Source: Madurella fahalii
Taxonomy: Eukaryota; Ascomycota; Sordariomycetes; Sordariales
DNA: 64,000 nucleotides
Assembly: GCA_029876055.1 (NCBI GenBank)
Contig: CM056875.1
Span: 1,550,001 to 1,614,000, forward strand
Reading direction: 5' to 3'
Part shown: positions 20,508 through 31,537 of the stretch, piece by piece
Position numbering within the stretch: position 1 is the first letter of the stretch
Layout of the letters: each line of letters opens with the position of its first letter
The notes under the pieces: generated by a model
The model's input: only the letters and a program-made list of their open reading frames with translations
What the model was told of the DNA's origin: nothing
Databases searched by the model: none
Made by a program: the position numbers and the translations under genes

Positions 20508-22064
20508 GTCGGCAGATTCCACTCACCCCCTCAAGAGGGCGCGTTACCTCTTTGTGCACACTTTAGATGCTGGCAGGCTCTCAGTGGCGCAGACGGAAGA
20601 GAATGAGCGATGGGGTTTGAACCAAAGTTGCGGGGTGACGGGCAGTTTGGGGCCCGGTTTGTTGGTCAAGAAAGTTGGGCGGATGTAATGATGATTCGTT
20701 CCAGGCTTCAGCTCCTTTGACGGGGATGGTCATCGGCCCAAAAATACCGGTGATATGAAGTGTGTAATCGGCGGTACACGAGAGATCGAGGGGCCGGCTA
20801 CCCGCAAGGTAAACCGGTCGGTTTTGTTGTGCAAAAGGCAAAACCAGTTGCAGGGCGAGGAAATCGGTGGGCAGGCAGCCAGTGGCCGGGATTGGGGATT
20901 GCTCACCAGCGGAAGCAGCCGACGCGGGCGTGACTACTGCAGCCGATGACCCAAGGCTGCAAGCCACTTGACCTGTTTCCGATGCGGTAAAGGCACCCTT
21001 GCGGTTATGCAGCTAGAGGAGCACCATCTGGGGAAAACATCTAGTTAATGCATATCGTCAGAACGATCGCCCCAAGATCGGAGCAACGGCCATCGGAGAA
21101 GGCGCAAGCAAAAAGGCAACGGAGTAAAGAAGAGAGCATCGCATGTTTAGGAGACGCCTGGCGTTAGCTGCACTTCCATTTTCTTTTTTTTGACAGGCAT
21201 CAACACAACGACACGAGGACGTGTCCCATGATGCAGCACATATTGATGCCTCGGATCAGACCGCCCCAGTGTCCGCGCCCAGGCCGTTATCGTGCTGTTG
21301 CGTCACTGATAGCCGCCCCATCAGCTGCCGATCCAGACCTGCTGATCCGCTCCGCACCTCCACCCGCGGAACATCGACCCGGATAAATCAACCATGCCTT
21401 CTGATAGTGTGACCGTACCTAATGCAATGTAGTCTTTGATTCCGCTCTACTGCTCTTTACAGTTTGCCTAATAAGTGGGATATATCGTCATTATTTTCTT
21501 CTCATATCTTTTCTTTCTTCGTTTTCTTTCTTCCTTTTCTCCATTTGTGGCACTTAGTCTCTTTCTTGTTGTGTATTATGTAGGCAGATATGGTCATAAT
21601 ATCTTGGAACACAGTTGATTTATCCGACTTGGTGGAACACTGGAGCTCTCTTCTCTGCTGTCGCCCAAAGATTGGCTGGGGTCATGCTCCCGACCTGCAC
21701 TGCAACGATCAACTACCAACTCGAACTTGAGTCCTGGTTGGGACTTCCAGCTGCCCAAGTGGTTATCGATTTCTCTGGCCGATAATAATTACCTCCTAGT
21801 CTGCATTTGTCTTACGAGATCGCGTTGTCTCTAGCTTGTACCTGCATTTCGCCAAGTCTCAAACGAAGCGCTCTACCACCACCTCTTCAGCTACATGAGG
21901 GGATGGACGACGACCACGAGGGAAACAACCCAATTTGATATTGTAATTCGCGAGAGTTCTTTGAACATAATTGTACCACAAGCGAGGCAACGCCACCGAC
22001 ACCGAACTCTCTGATCCAAGGCCTCCCCCGCGCAACCTACAGCACCCCCACGCACCCGTTTCCC
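20508..22064. other. Divergent intergenic space between Pns1-like and Rab genes
   Basis: 1.5 kb holding the promoters of two divergent genes. A strongly pyrimidine-rich stretch at about 21490-21560, with repeated CTTTT/TTTCTTC words, lies about 500 bases upstream of the Rab start and resembles fungal core promoter or leader tracts. No gene is seen. Confidence 0.4.
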
Positions 22065-22943
22065 ATGTCCTCCGCACCGTGGGACTACATCGCAAAGCTG
22101 GTATGCATAGGCGACTCAGGCTGCGGTAAATCCTCGCTCACGATCCGGCTCTGCGAGGGGCGCTTCGTCACCCACCACGATGTGACCATCGGCGTGGAGT
22201 TCGGCTCCCGCATCGTGCCCGTCGGACCGCCCTACTCCAACACCAGCTCCCTCGCGTCACCATCCTCATCCTCCTCCCTCGCCTCCCCGACCTCGACGCA
22301 AACAGCCGACAATGCCTCCTCTCCAGCCACCAGCGGCGGGCTCCCTCCGCCGCCCACCCTGCCCGCGAAGCAACCCGACCAGCCGCAAAAACACATGAAG
22401 CTCTCCCTCTGGGACACAGCCGGGCAGGAGACATACAAGTCGGTCACCCGCTCCTACTTCCGCGGCGCGTCGGGCGCCCTGCTCGTCTTCGACCTGACGC
22501 GCAAGGCCACCTTCCAGCACGTGACCGACTGGCTCAACGACCTGCGGCAGATCGCCGAGCCCGACATTGTCGTGGTGCTGGTGGGCAACAAGGCAGACCT
22601 GGCTTCGCCAGATGCACCCGACGAAACCAACAACAACAACGGCAATGGGGATGGAGGGGGAGGAGGGAACCGCCGCGAGGTGACCCGCGCCGAGGCCGAG
22701 GAATGGGCGCGCCGCAATGGCGTTCTCGAGTATGTCGAGACGAGCGCCAAGTCGGGCGAGAATGTGGAAAAGGCCTTTATGCGCGTGGCGGAGCGGATAT
22801 TCCAGAATATCCAGGCGGGCAAGTACGATCTGAATGATCGGAGGTCCGGGGTTAAGGGACCGAGTGCGGGTGGAGCAGGGGGAGCAGGGAGTAGGCCGGT
22901 GAGGTTGACGAATGATGCCACGAAGAACTCGGGTTGTTGTTGA
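22065..22943 (+). CDS. Rab4/Ypt4-like small GTPase with two insertions
   Basis: Single-exon Rab GTPase of 292 residues, longer than the usual 200-220. Motifs: P-loop GDSGCGKS at 16-23, switch I threonine in HDVTIGVEFGSR at 38-49, WDTAGQE at 116-122, NKAD at 175-178, ETSAKS at 225-230, and a C-terminal CC for double geranylgeranylation. TIGVEFGSR, SVTRSYFRGASGALLVFDLT and the ENVEKAFM stretch match the Rab4/Rab14 group best, which acts in recycling from early endosomes. Two insertions are unusual: about 55 Ser/Pro/Thr-rich residues at 54-110 between the two interswitch strands, and about 22 Asn/Gly-rich residues at 182-203 after NKAD. The core motifs are all intact, so it should bind and hydrolyse GTP. 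The Rab call is certain; the Rab4 assignment is moderate. Confidence 0.88.
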   Translation: MSSAPWDYIAKLVCIGDSGCGKSSLTIRLCEGRFVTHHDVTIGVEFGSRIVPVGPPYSNTSSLASPSSSSSLASPTSTQTADNASSPATSGGLPPPPTLPAKQPDQPQKHMKLSLWDTAGQETYKSVTRSYFRGASGALLVFDLTRKATFQHVTDWLNDLRQIAEPDIVVVLVGNKADLASPDAPDETNNNNGNGDGGGGGNRREVTRAEAEEWARRNGVLEYVETSAKSGENVEKAFMRVAERIFQNIQAGKYDLNDRRSGVKGPSAGGAGGAGSRPVRLTNDATKNSGCC

Positions 22944-23660
22944 TTCTTTCTCTTTTTCATTGTATCATGATCATCCAATGGTAGATCCCTGCTGTCCATC
23001 ACATACATGACGGGCCTGGATATGAAAGCAACGGGGAGGGCTGAGGGGAACTAGCGAACGAGACTTGTAATAATAATGATACAAGCAAGGGAGGCGGCGG
23101 TTGATTCCCCAGAGCAGCACGCATGCAAATGCAGAGACGATGTGGAAACAGACCGGCCCAGCGCTGATACACCAGGGATAGAAAAGGAGGGTCAAAGCCA
23201 CACAGCGGTGATCACCCTCTGTCCCACCACAGCAGCCGGCGGCACGCATTCGAGTTACCAGGACATAATACAAATCGAATAGTCTAGGAAGCCTCCTCCC
23301 CAGGTCTAATAAAAGAGATCCAGTAAAGAGAGTCACGTATTAGACTTATCATCGGGAGCCCGGATGCGGCCCTCTTTCGTTCTTCCTCCACTTTGGATTT
23401 TCCCTCAGCATCACGGTACGGTAAGGGAATCAGTCCCCTTTGGTTGCCATAACTCCTCCCACTTTCCCCGCTCGCAGCCCATCCCCCCCATCCCATTTTA
23501 TGCTTGATTGCTTGATGCCTTGACCGACAAAACTTGGCTCGGCCCTAGATGAAGAAAACATTGCGAGAGAAGAGAGGGTCGGTCTATCCCGGTGTCTTCG
23601 TCCCTCGGAATCGTACATGCACCGAAATGACATCAAACTGAACCCGATCCCGCAAACAGA
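22944..23660. other. Convergent spacer between Rab and PMT genes
   Basis: The 3' ends of both genes face each other here. Nothing coding is recognised. Confidence 0.4.
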
Positions 23661-26295
23661 TCAAGCATCCGACATCCGCCATGTGTCGAACCACTTCATG
23701 TAGCCATACTTCCTGTTCGAGCCCGTCATGCCCCAGCAGATGGGAATGAAGTAGATGTACAACCCGATGACGGTAGCATCGAGAATCGCGTAGACACCGT
23801 ACTGCACCGCCTTCTTCTGATTGCGTAGGAACCAATCGGTGAGGAAGCCAAACGTGAGGATGGCAAAGTAAAGGGCCGGGTAGTAGTGGTGGACATAGGT
23901 GACACGCGCCATAATGACGAAGGGCAAGTAGTGCAGGAACCAGCCGATCACCGGGTAGAGACCGGCGTAGTGGATCTGGTCAATCTCGGGCTGTGATAGT
24001 TCCCGGAAGCCCCGCTGCCAGCGGATGACGTACCAGGCGACCAGGAGACCAAAAATGCCGAGGCCGGCAGTCGAACCCCAGTAGACGAGCGGGTTGCCGA
24101 GAAGGAAGTACTTGACAACCTTGTCATCCCAGCTGCACATTCTCAGGCCGACGTGGAGAATGGGCCACTGCCACCACTGCGAGGCCAGGTCGTCCTGCTT
24201 GTCGGGGTCAGGGACGAGGGCGTTGTTCGAGGTCATCATGGCGACGTTGAGGTGAATGAAATCCTTGAGGAAGGGAGACCGGTACTGGCCAGGGTTGCCG
24301 GGAGGCACTAACAGAACTTAGCAACGCCAATCAGAATTGACAGGAATCAGGGGGCCTTACGCTTTTCATTGGTGTGCGCCTCAATGTTCCAGTGCGTATA
24401 AGTGTCACGGGGCTTGTTCTCCTTGGTGCAGGTAACCTCAATCTGCTTGAAGCCCCACTGAGGCAGGTTAACATTGCCAGCGCGGAGATAGCAACCCAAA
24501 ACCTCGTGCTTCAGGCGGAAGGCGGTGGTGAGGGTGCGGATCTTGCTCCGGTCCCGGGACGCTGCGTCGCTGACAACCTCAATCTTCCAGTGGTCCTTCT
24601 CATCACCGATAGTCACATTGCCATAGCAGGACACTTCCCAGTCAGACTTGGTGATAGGCGCGGAGATCTGGTGAGAGTGCAAGTTGCGACCAGTCTGAGC
24701 ATGAAGGAGACGGATGACGTCGCCATCGCCGATGAAGCGGGGGTCGGCGGCAGGGTCGTAATCGGCATCGCGGCGGTTGGGATAGAAGAACCAGTCGTTG
24801 TTCGCATCCTTGTGGTGATAGCATGTCACTTGTTGCTGGGTGGAACCCTCGGGGTAAGTCTGGACATGACTATCAACCTGTTAGGGAGTGCATTCTACGG
24901 AACTTCAGGTTAAATGCACGTACCTGTGAAGCAGACCACCGCCATAGCCCATGTTCTTGATCGTGACCCTGGAGCCAAGGGCGACCTCCAAGGGGCTGTG
25001 CCTGCCGACTTCGGTTCCCCTTAGGTTGGCCTGGAAGAGAGAAGACATCTGAGCGTCGCCGGGCCCGCTGTTGGTGAGAACAGCGAAGTGGATGGCGAAG
25101 CTGAGCAGATAGACGAGGAACGGCAAGATAATCAGACCAATGACGCGAGCCACGAAGTGAGCAGCTAGTTCCGTCTGCGTACTATGTCAGACCACTGAGC
25201 CAACGGGGGGATCTGGAACCTCAACCTACCACAGGCATCTTGGTGTCGCCAAACTTGTTCCACAGGTCCTCAATGGTATACAGGCCAACCAAGGCAGTGA
25301 CAAAGAGCCCGACCAACTTGACGCTAGTCACAAAACCAATGCTCAAACCAGTCATGAACAGCCAGAAGAACCATTCGGGCTCAAAGCTGTTCTTGCGCTG
25401 GTTGTGGAACTTGGCCCAGCAAAGCGTGGTGGCGACGGTACCGAAGAGAAGCATGGAGTCGAGGAGGATAAAGCGGCTAATGGTGGTGTACGAGTTCTCG
25501 CAGAGGACCATGAGCGTAACTAACCAGACGGCAGCGCGCCTCAGCTTGAGCTCCTTGGCGGTCCAATAGGCCATGGGCACACAGGCAGCGCCCCAGAATG
25601 CATTGAACTGGCGCATGAAGGTGTAGTTGAGCTCGGGCGGGTACGTCTCGCCAGACTTGAACTCGAACGATCCATTATAACCGGCGAGATATCCGCTAAG
25701 GCCGACGAGAAGCTTCCCGGCGGGGGGCTGCGGTTTGGTTAGGCACGGCAAGGCTTGACGGTGTACAAAGGGGCCAACTTGCATGCACGTCGAAGTAGAA
25801 CTCTCGTTTCAGGTAGTGGCTGCCGAACTTTCCAAAGCTATCGATCGCAGGTGGATTAGCGGGGTTACTGGAACTAAGGGCGCGGATCGACTGACTGGGC
25901 TTCGTCCCATGTCACGATATTGGAGAGGCCAATCTTGTATAGGCGGGTGAAGAAGGCGAGGACGGTGAAGATGATCGGGGCAATGAGCCATTCCCACTCG
26001 CTGAGAACGTCGAGAATCGAGGGTTCCTGTAGGACAAGCCACGATCAGCATCACGGCAAGCAACTCTCGGCGAAAGCCATGCAATGCGACGGCCCATTGG
26101 CACTACAATCGCGCCTGCGTGCCTCGTGCACAGCGAAGGGAAACCAGCACAAACCTTCTTAGCCTTCTTCTTGTCGTCAGGTTGCGGCTGCGGGACGAGG
26201 ACGGTCTGCGGAGTGCCGGGGACATTGCGTCGCCTGGCCGCATCGCCCACGTCAGCGCCGGAGACGACAGCGGCCCTGTCGTTTCCAGGAGCCAT
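23661..26295 (-). CDS. Dolichyl-phosphate-mannose protein O-mannosyltransferase, PMT2 type
   Basis: ER membrane enzyme that moves mannose from dolichol phosphate to Ser/Thr of secretory proteins. Exons on the minus strand: 26295-26155, 26026-25896, 25837-25783, 25727-25230, 25174-24924, 24869-24361 and 24307-23661, giving 743 residues, normal for Pmt2. The catalytic acidic pair lies in NIVTWDEAHFGKFG in the first lumenal loop, followed by FYFDVHPPAGKLLVGLSGY. The central lumenal region is a MIR domain with LLHSHVQTYPEGSTQQQ, CYHHKDANNDW and LHSHQISAPITKSDWEVSCYG, split. The C-terminal half has several helices and ends KWFDTWRMSDA. YPEGSTQQQVTCYHHKDANN-like text is what I recall from Pmt2 members rather than Pmt1 or Pmt4 (Aspergillus pmtA). 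One intron (25782-25728) appears to be GC-AG. Pmt2 works as a heterodimer with Pmt1. Confidence 0.9.
25728..25782 (-). other. Non-canonical GC-AG intron in the PMT2-type gene
   Basis: The donor reads CAT|GCAAGT and the acceptor CCGCAG|CCC. Splicing there restores the invariant DVHPPAGK. The nearby GT in GACGTGCAT would break it. GCAAGT is the usual form of GC donors in fungi. Confidence 0.8.
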
Positions 26296-28186
26296 GGCGT
26301 TTGGTGCGCTAATCTTCTCAAACTAGAGGCAGGTCGCGGTGTTGCTGTTCAGGGGTCGGCGGACAGGCCGCGGTCGTGACAGGATTGGAATTATAAAACG
26401 GGTAAAACGAGCGTGTCGAAACAATGCAAGCCAAATAAATGGAAAAGGCCGTCGGGAGCGAAACCACCAAATGGTAAAATCCAACACCCGACGAACAGTG
26501 CCCCCTCGAACCCAAAGAGACACGATGAAAGGCGAAGAATTACAACGCGCCTGCTCTCTCGAGGCCAAGTCGAGCTTTTACAGAGCTGAGCTGAAGGAGA
26601 AAAAGGGATGACGGTCCAGACAACTTCGTGGCCTTTTTTTGCCAGTTACGAGGAGACCTGGGGGGGGGGGTCTTGGCGCGCCATCCCTGTCTGGCCCAAG
26701 GCTGCGAGGGAAGGCCTTGGCATCAGGCCCAGCGCAATTCCCGGCGAACCCCTTGGATCGTCGAAGCCAACCTGCACCGAGACTGTGATTGCGAATGCGC
26801 TGCACACTGTAAAGCTATGAGCCGCAGTTTCCACAATGCTACGCAGCATATGCCAAATATATTGCGCAGATATAAATAGCAGATTTCAAAACTCTTCCTC
26901 ATTGTTTATCGCGAATTGATCCATCATTGTTGCCTTTTTCTTTGCTTTGCTTTTCTTTAGTTTTCATTGTCTTCGTTACTCGTTGTCGTTCGGGTTCTAG
27001 AGGGGTGTAACCTGGAGTATAGTCTTAGAAAGGGCTGCTACAGTACTGGAAGAGGCCCAAGACAACTCCGCGAGCCTACGTTCATGGTTTTCTCGTCCAC
27101 ACAATCACCCCAACTCAAGAATACAACCTACAAAACTCCTCTGTGAACATCAGCGGCGTCCGAATAATCCCCAACGTATCCTCCGTACACTCCTTTCACT
27201 CCTTTCTCAGTCACCTTGCCCACGATCCAGCCCTCCCAAACCCGAGGCTTCCATCCTACCGTCTCCGTCACCATTTCAAATTTTTACCCCCCTTCTTAAC
27301 TTTCCAACTCCGCCTTACAACACCACCACCACCCTCCCCTTTCCGCCCAGCGCTTCAAACCCACCCACCTCATGACCCACATCCACCGGACTCGAATTGC
27401 AGACACGCACCGTACTCCTCCTCTCAGCCGTCCCCCTAATCCTGGCCCTCGGCCCGTTCATCTCCTTCGGGTGCATATCCTTCCCGTACATCGGAATCAG
27501 TGTTTCGTCGCAAATGACGGCACGGACGAACCGCCCGGAAGCAGGCCATGTCGGTGATGGCGCCTCCTAGTTGTACAGGTTGACTGACGTGCACCGGTAG
27601 CCTGTCTTAACGGCGGGGAGCTGGAGCTTGCGGAACGAGGAGGTCCTAAAGGCAAGGCCGGCGGGCATGGGCTGGAAGGTGGGAGTTTATTGGGCCTGTG
27701 CCGGTGACGGAGCTTCTGATAGGGTAGGTTGGTGGTTGTTTGCTTGAGGAGAGGAAAGGGGGAAGCGGCGCTATACTGGGCGCTGTGGCATTGGCGATTT
27801 GTTGAGGACTATGTTGAGTTTGGCGGGTGTAGAATGTATTGCACGACGCTGTCTACGGTAGGTAGGTGGGTATAGGACCCGGGAAGCGATGCGAGTCTCA
27901 GCTTTCATGACTGTTGCAGCACAGGCCGTCAACTCCAGGCTGCATCGCAGAGTACGGAGGAGCGGGAGGCTACCAGGGAACGCACCATTTGCCCTACCAT
28001 ACGGAAGACATACTGGCACTCATCCGTACACTCACGTGTCGCAAAACGAGGTGGTGATCCCATGCGACGTCCATTGATAAATCACACAAAGACGATCATA
28101 CACAAATTCATATCCTTCCTCTAGGAGTAATACTTTACAAATGATATACATGCATGGCTCCCGTCTCTCGCAGAAAAACAAACCTC
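26296..28186. other. Intergenic with unassigned hydrophobic frame
   Basis: The left part holds the PMT promoter. The pyrimidine-rich block at 26930-26990 and C/T-rich text at 27140-27360 look like transcription start or leader sequence for a plus-strand transcript. Only one frame (27376-27570, listed separately) looks even faintly protein-like. Confidence 0.35.
27376..27570 (+). CDS. Possible terminal exon with one membrane helix (unassigned)
   Basis: An open frame without its own ATG, bounded on the left by a stop at 27373 and ending at a TAG at 27568-27570. It encodes a strongly hydrophobic segment, VLLLSAVPLILALGPFISFG, then FPYIGISVSSQMTARTNRPE. It follows 200 bases of C/T-rich sequence that could be a leader. 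If real it would be a last exon of a small membrane protein. No family is recognised, and chance cannot be excluded. Confidence 0.2.
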   Translation, partial: PTSTGLELQTRTVLLLSAVPLILALGPFISFGCISFPYIGISVSSQMTARTNRPEAGHVGDGAS

Positions 28187-28981
28187 TTATAGCTCGGCCC
28201 TGATAGCGGCCGCTTCCGAGTGCGCTGCCGCAATCATGGCCTTCTCCCTCTTCTGAGCGTCAATCATCTTCTTTACCCGCGCCCGGTCAATGTTGCTCCT
28301 CGACTTCAGCTCCTTAACCTCGCTCAATTGGGCCTCATCCTGTGGCGTCGGCTCCACCGCCACTGCACCGCTCTTCTTCATGAACTCCTGGAGGATGGCC
28401 TCGGATCGCCGATGCTTCATGTCGATAGTAACAACACGCTCGCCCTCGGCTGGCGTAGGTGCTTTTGAGAAGCCATCTGCTGCTGAGCTGGACTGCTGGA
28501 TATCTGATCTAAGCGTTGCGCCGGGCTCGCGTAAGTATAGCGACAGCTTGGCGGGGCCTTGCTGGTCGACCGTCCGGTTGACGATCATGGGGACGGCGGG
28601 GTTCCAGTATTTTAACCGTGGGAGTGCCTCGCGCCAGAATTTCCTACCAGGTATGGTCAGCCTCGATAGTGTCGCCTATGACCGCAACGGGAAGGGGTCC
28701 CACCTCGGTCCCATGTGTCCGTCGTTGAGCTTGTGGGCGAACTCGAGGTGTATCCGGGTCACGTCCTTCGGCAGGATTGCTGCCCCCGGGCCCACTCGTA
28801 TGTTTACAAGCTTTTAGACGGGGTTAGCACCGCTGCTCGGGCGCGATAGTCGTCGACGGGAAGTCAGCACGGTTGTACTATACCTTCTACAAAAACGCAT
28901 TAGTGATTCTCATTTCTCGCAATCGGGGGCAGAAGTTCTTACTTCTGACAGCTTGTTCATCCGCCGTACAACGCCCACCAT
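28187..28981 (-). CDS. Mitochondrial large-subunit ribosomal protein mL61 (MRP49-like)
   Basis: Mitoribosome protein of the L51/S25/CI-B8 thioredoxin-like family. Exons: 28981-28943 (MVGVVRRMNKLSE), 28810-28704 and 28643-28187, about 200 residues. The conserved core is LVNIRVGPGAAILPKDVTRIHLEF, split over exon 2, with FAHKLNDGHMGPR, and exon 3 continues KFWREALPRLKYWNPAVPM and VNRT. The family normally ends soon after this, but here the protein continues for about 120 residues with a Lys/Glu-rich helical tail (EAILQEFMKKSGA, IDRARVKKMIDAQKREKAM), typical of filamentous fungal members. The first intron contains a three-base AAG flanked by perfect splice dinucleotides (28884-28886) that could be a microexon. 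The gene is divergent from the mitochondrial GTPase GEP3 with 309 bases between starts. Confidence 0.75.
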
Positions 28982-29290
28982 TTTGAGACCTTTCGAGCGA
29001 CAGCGCTCGAGAACACACGAATTGGGTAGATTGTACGATGCGTGTCGCGCGACGGCTTTAACGCCGATTGAAGTGTTCCTAAATTTTTGGTCTTGGGGCT
29101 TTCCGGGCCAAGGCGCGGCTCCGCTTTTGCCTGCCGGGGGCCCGCTGTAGTGTAACTGTGGACTGTGCGGCGGGATGCCTGCCGCGAACCCCTGCAGAAA
29201 AGTTCCCCTGGTCCCAAGAAATTTCAAGGACGAGGAACAAAGTCGAAATAGAACACAGCAGAACAGCTTGATCCCCATGAACTGATCGTC
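28982..29290. promoter_or_regulatory. Shared divergent promoter, mL61 and GEP3
   Basis: A 309-base gap between the start codons of two divergently transcribed genes for mitochondrial translation and ribosome assembly. It must contain both promoters. No specific site was recognised. Confidence 0.5.
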
Positions 29291-31537
29291 ATGCAGCGGT
29301 CATCAGGACGTGCGCTCTCGTTAGGGCGGCTAGGGCGAGTCTTCAACCTCGAGCGCAATCATCCGACATTCGAATTGCCACTATATCTCTGCCCGGCATT
29401 CCGGTCGTTGTCAGTTGAGAATTCGGCTGCCCGCCGCCCACCGTGTCGCCCGGGCGCGCAATGGATCCAAGTACGGCGGCTGCATGCCGGGGCCGCTGCC
29501 ACAGCCAGCCCAGAGGAAGCGTCCCAGTTGACCAAGCCGCCGCCGAAGACGCTGCCCTTGCAATGTTCTGGCTGCGGTGCTCTCTCACAAACCACTGCTC
29601 CCAACGAGGCCGGCTACTATGACCTGTCGCGGAGATCCGTCATGCAATATCTGGGCCTGGAAAAAGAGAAGGCGGGGCGAGCGCCAAGGGTGTCTGGGAA
29701 ATCCGACGAGGTTGTCAAAGAGGTTTTGCAGAGTATTGACGTTGAGGCTCTGGAGCAGCAAGGCATAGACCTCAAGTCCTTGTTGCCAGAGGACACCCGC
29801 GAGGCCACGACCACGCGGGCCCAGGACAAGCCTCCAGTCTGCGAGCGCTGTCACATCTTAATCCACCACTCGACCGGAAACTCGATCTATCATCCAAGTG
29901 TCGAATCGCTGCGGGACACGATCGAGGAGTCCCCCTACAAATACAACCATATCTACCACATCCTGGACGCCGCTGACTTTCCCATGTCGCTGCTCCCAAG
30001 GCTGCACAGTCTGATGGATATCACGCTGCGCCCACAAAACCGAAGGTCACAACCAGTCAATTACCGCCACGGGAAAAAGATGGAAATGAGTTTCGTCATC
30101 TCTAGGTCCGATCTGTTGGCACCGACGAAGGAGCAGGTCGATTCGCTGATGCCCTACCTACAAGAAGTGCTACGGGACGCCCTGGGCAGAGTCGGCGGGC
30201 GCGTTAGGCTCGGGAACGTTCATTGCGTGAGCGCAAAAAGAAGCTGGTGGACCAAGGAGCTCAAGGAAGACATCTGGAAGCGCGGCGGGGCAGGGTGGAT
30301 GGTGGGCAAGGTCAACGTGGGCAAGAGCCAACTGTTCGAAGCCGTCTTTCCCAAGGGCAGGATGGACATCCAGCCACCCAAGCGGCCAATATCAGTCAAA
30401 GTGTTCCCCAAGAAGGAGCAGGGAAACCCGACGGCGGAAGAAGACGTCGCTGCCGAGGACGAGGACGACGGCAACCCCCTGCTCCCCGGCCGCACCATCC
30501 TGCCGGACGAAGAATTCTCCCTCCTCCCCCCACCGCGGGAGGAAACCAACTACCCCGCCATGCCCGTCGTCTCCCCATTGCCAGGCACCACGGCCTCGCC
30601 AATCCGCGTCCCCTTCGGCAACGGCCGCGGCGAGCTGATCGACCTCCCGGGCCTCTCGCGTGGCGACCTGGAACTGCACATCCGCGAGGACAAGCGCCAA
30701 GACCTGATCATGAAATCGCGCATCGTTGCCGAGCAGGTATCCCTCAAGCCGGGCCGCTCCCTCCTGCTGGGCGGCTTCATCCGCATCACGCCGCGCAACG
30801 TGGCCCCGGACGAGGAGCTCGTCTTCCTGGCGTGCGCCTTCACGCCCATCGAGCCGCACGTCACGGCGACGAGCAAGGCGGTCAAGATACAGACGCAGGC
30901 CGACGACGCCCCCGCCGTCGAGAACATCGCGCTGCTGGGGACCGGCGCCAAGATTGCGCACGCCGGCGCGTTCCAGCTGCGCTACGACGTCACCAAGCGG
31001 CGCACCGGTCCGCTGACGCGCAAGGAGGCCGTCGGGCTCAAGGTGGACAGGCTGCCGTACCGGGTGCTGGCCATCGATATCCTCATTGAGGGGTGCGGGT
31101 GGGTCGAGGTGGCGGTGCAGGTGAGGACGAAGAAGTTGTTTGGTCCTTCGCCGTCCTCTTCTTCTGCTGCTGCTCCTCCTTCTTTTGCTTCCTCCTCTTC
31201 GACGTGGACCGAGGGCGAGGGTGGTGGTGGTGATGATGGTGAGGTAAAAGAGACTAGTACCACTCCTACTTCGGAATGGATAGACAAGCTGGATTTGCGG
31301 CCTGAGCCGGTCAACGCGGAGAAGAAGGATGCTTATGGGCAGCCGGAGCCGAATTGGCCCGTTATCGACGTGTATAGTCCCGAGGGGCGGTTCATTGGGT
31401 ATCGGCGGCCGATGAATGCGTGGGTGTTGAACCGCAAGAACCCAGGGGATAAGAAGGCACGGCCTAGGAAGAGTATGAAGGGGGCGAAGAAGCAGGAGAA
31501 GGCTGAGAAGAGGGCGAGAGAGGCGCAGAAGCAGTAG
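29291..31537 (+). CDS. GEP3: GEP3/YqeH-type circularly permuted mitochondrial GTPase
   Basis: Single exon, 748 residues. Yeast Gep3 (Mtg3) is needed for mitochondrial 15S rRNA processing and small-subunit assembly; YqeH is the bacterial relative. The N-terminus is Arg-rich and low in acidic residues, as for a mitochondrial presequence. A zinc finger has CSGCG (C92, C95) and CERCH (C184, C187). GTPase motifs come in permuted order: the NKxD equivalent SRSD at 271-274, SAK at 314-316, the P-loop GKVNVGKS at 339-346, PGTT at 431-434 and DLPG at 451-454. A long acidic, Pro-rich insert separates the P-loop from PGTT. The protein is considerably longer than yeast Gep3 (about 556). It ends in a Lys/Arg-rich tail. 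Confidence 0.9.
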   Translation: MQRSSGRALSLGRLGRVFNLERNHPTFELPLYLCPAFRSLSVENSAARRPPCRPGAQWIQVRRLHAGAAATASPEEASQLTKPPPKTLPLQCSGCGALSQTTAPNEAGYYDLSRRSVMQYLGLEKEKAGRAPRVSGKSDEVVKEVLQSIDVEALEQQGIDLKSLLPEDTREATTTRAQDKPPVCERCHILIHHSTGNSIYHPSVESLRDTIEESPYKYNHIYHILDAADFPMSLLPRLHSLMDITLRPQNRRSQPVNYRHGKKMEMSFVISRSDLLAPTKEQVDSLMPYLQEVLRDALGRVGGRVRLGNVHCVSAKRSWWTKELKEDIWKRGGAGWMVGKVNVGKSQLFEAVFPKGRMDIQPPKRPISVKVFPKKEQGNPTAEEDVAAEDEDDGNPLLPGRTILPDEEFSLLPPPREETNYPAMPVVSPLPGTTASPIRVPFGNGRGELIDLPGLSRGDLELHIREDKRQDLIMKSRIVAEQVSLKPGRSLLLGGFIRITPRNVAPDEELVFLACAFTPIEPHVTATSKAVKIQTQADDAPAVENIALLGTGAKIAHAGAFQLRYDVTKRRTGPLTRKEAVGLKVDRLPYRVLAIDILIEGCGWVEVAVQVRTKKLFGPSPSSSSAAAPPSFASSSSTWTEGEGGGGDDGEVKETSTTPTSEWIDKLDLRPEPVNAEKKDAYGQPEPNWPVIDVYSPEGRFIGYRRPMNAWVLNRKNPGDKKARPRKSMKGAKKQEKAEKRAREAQKQ

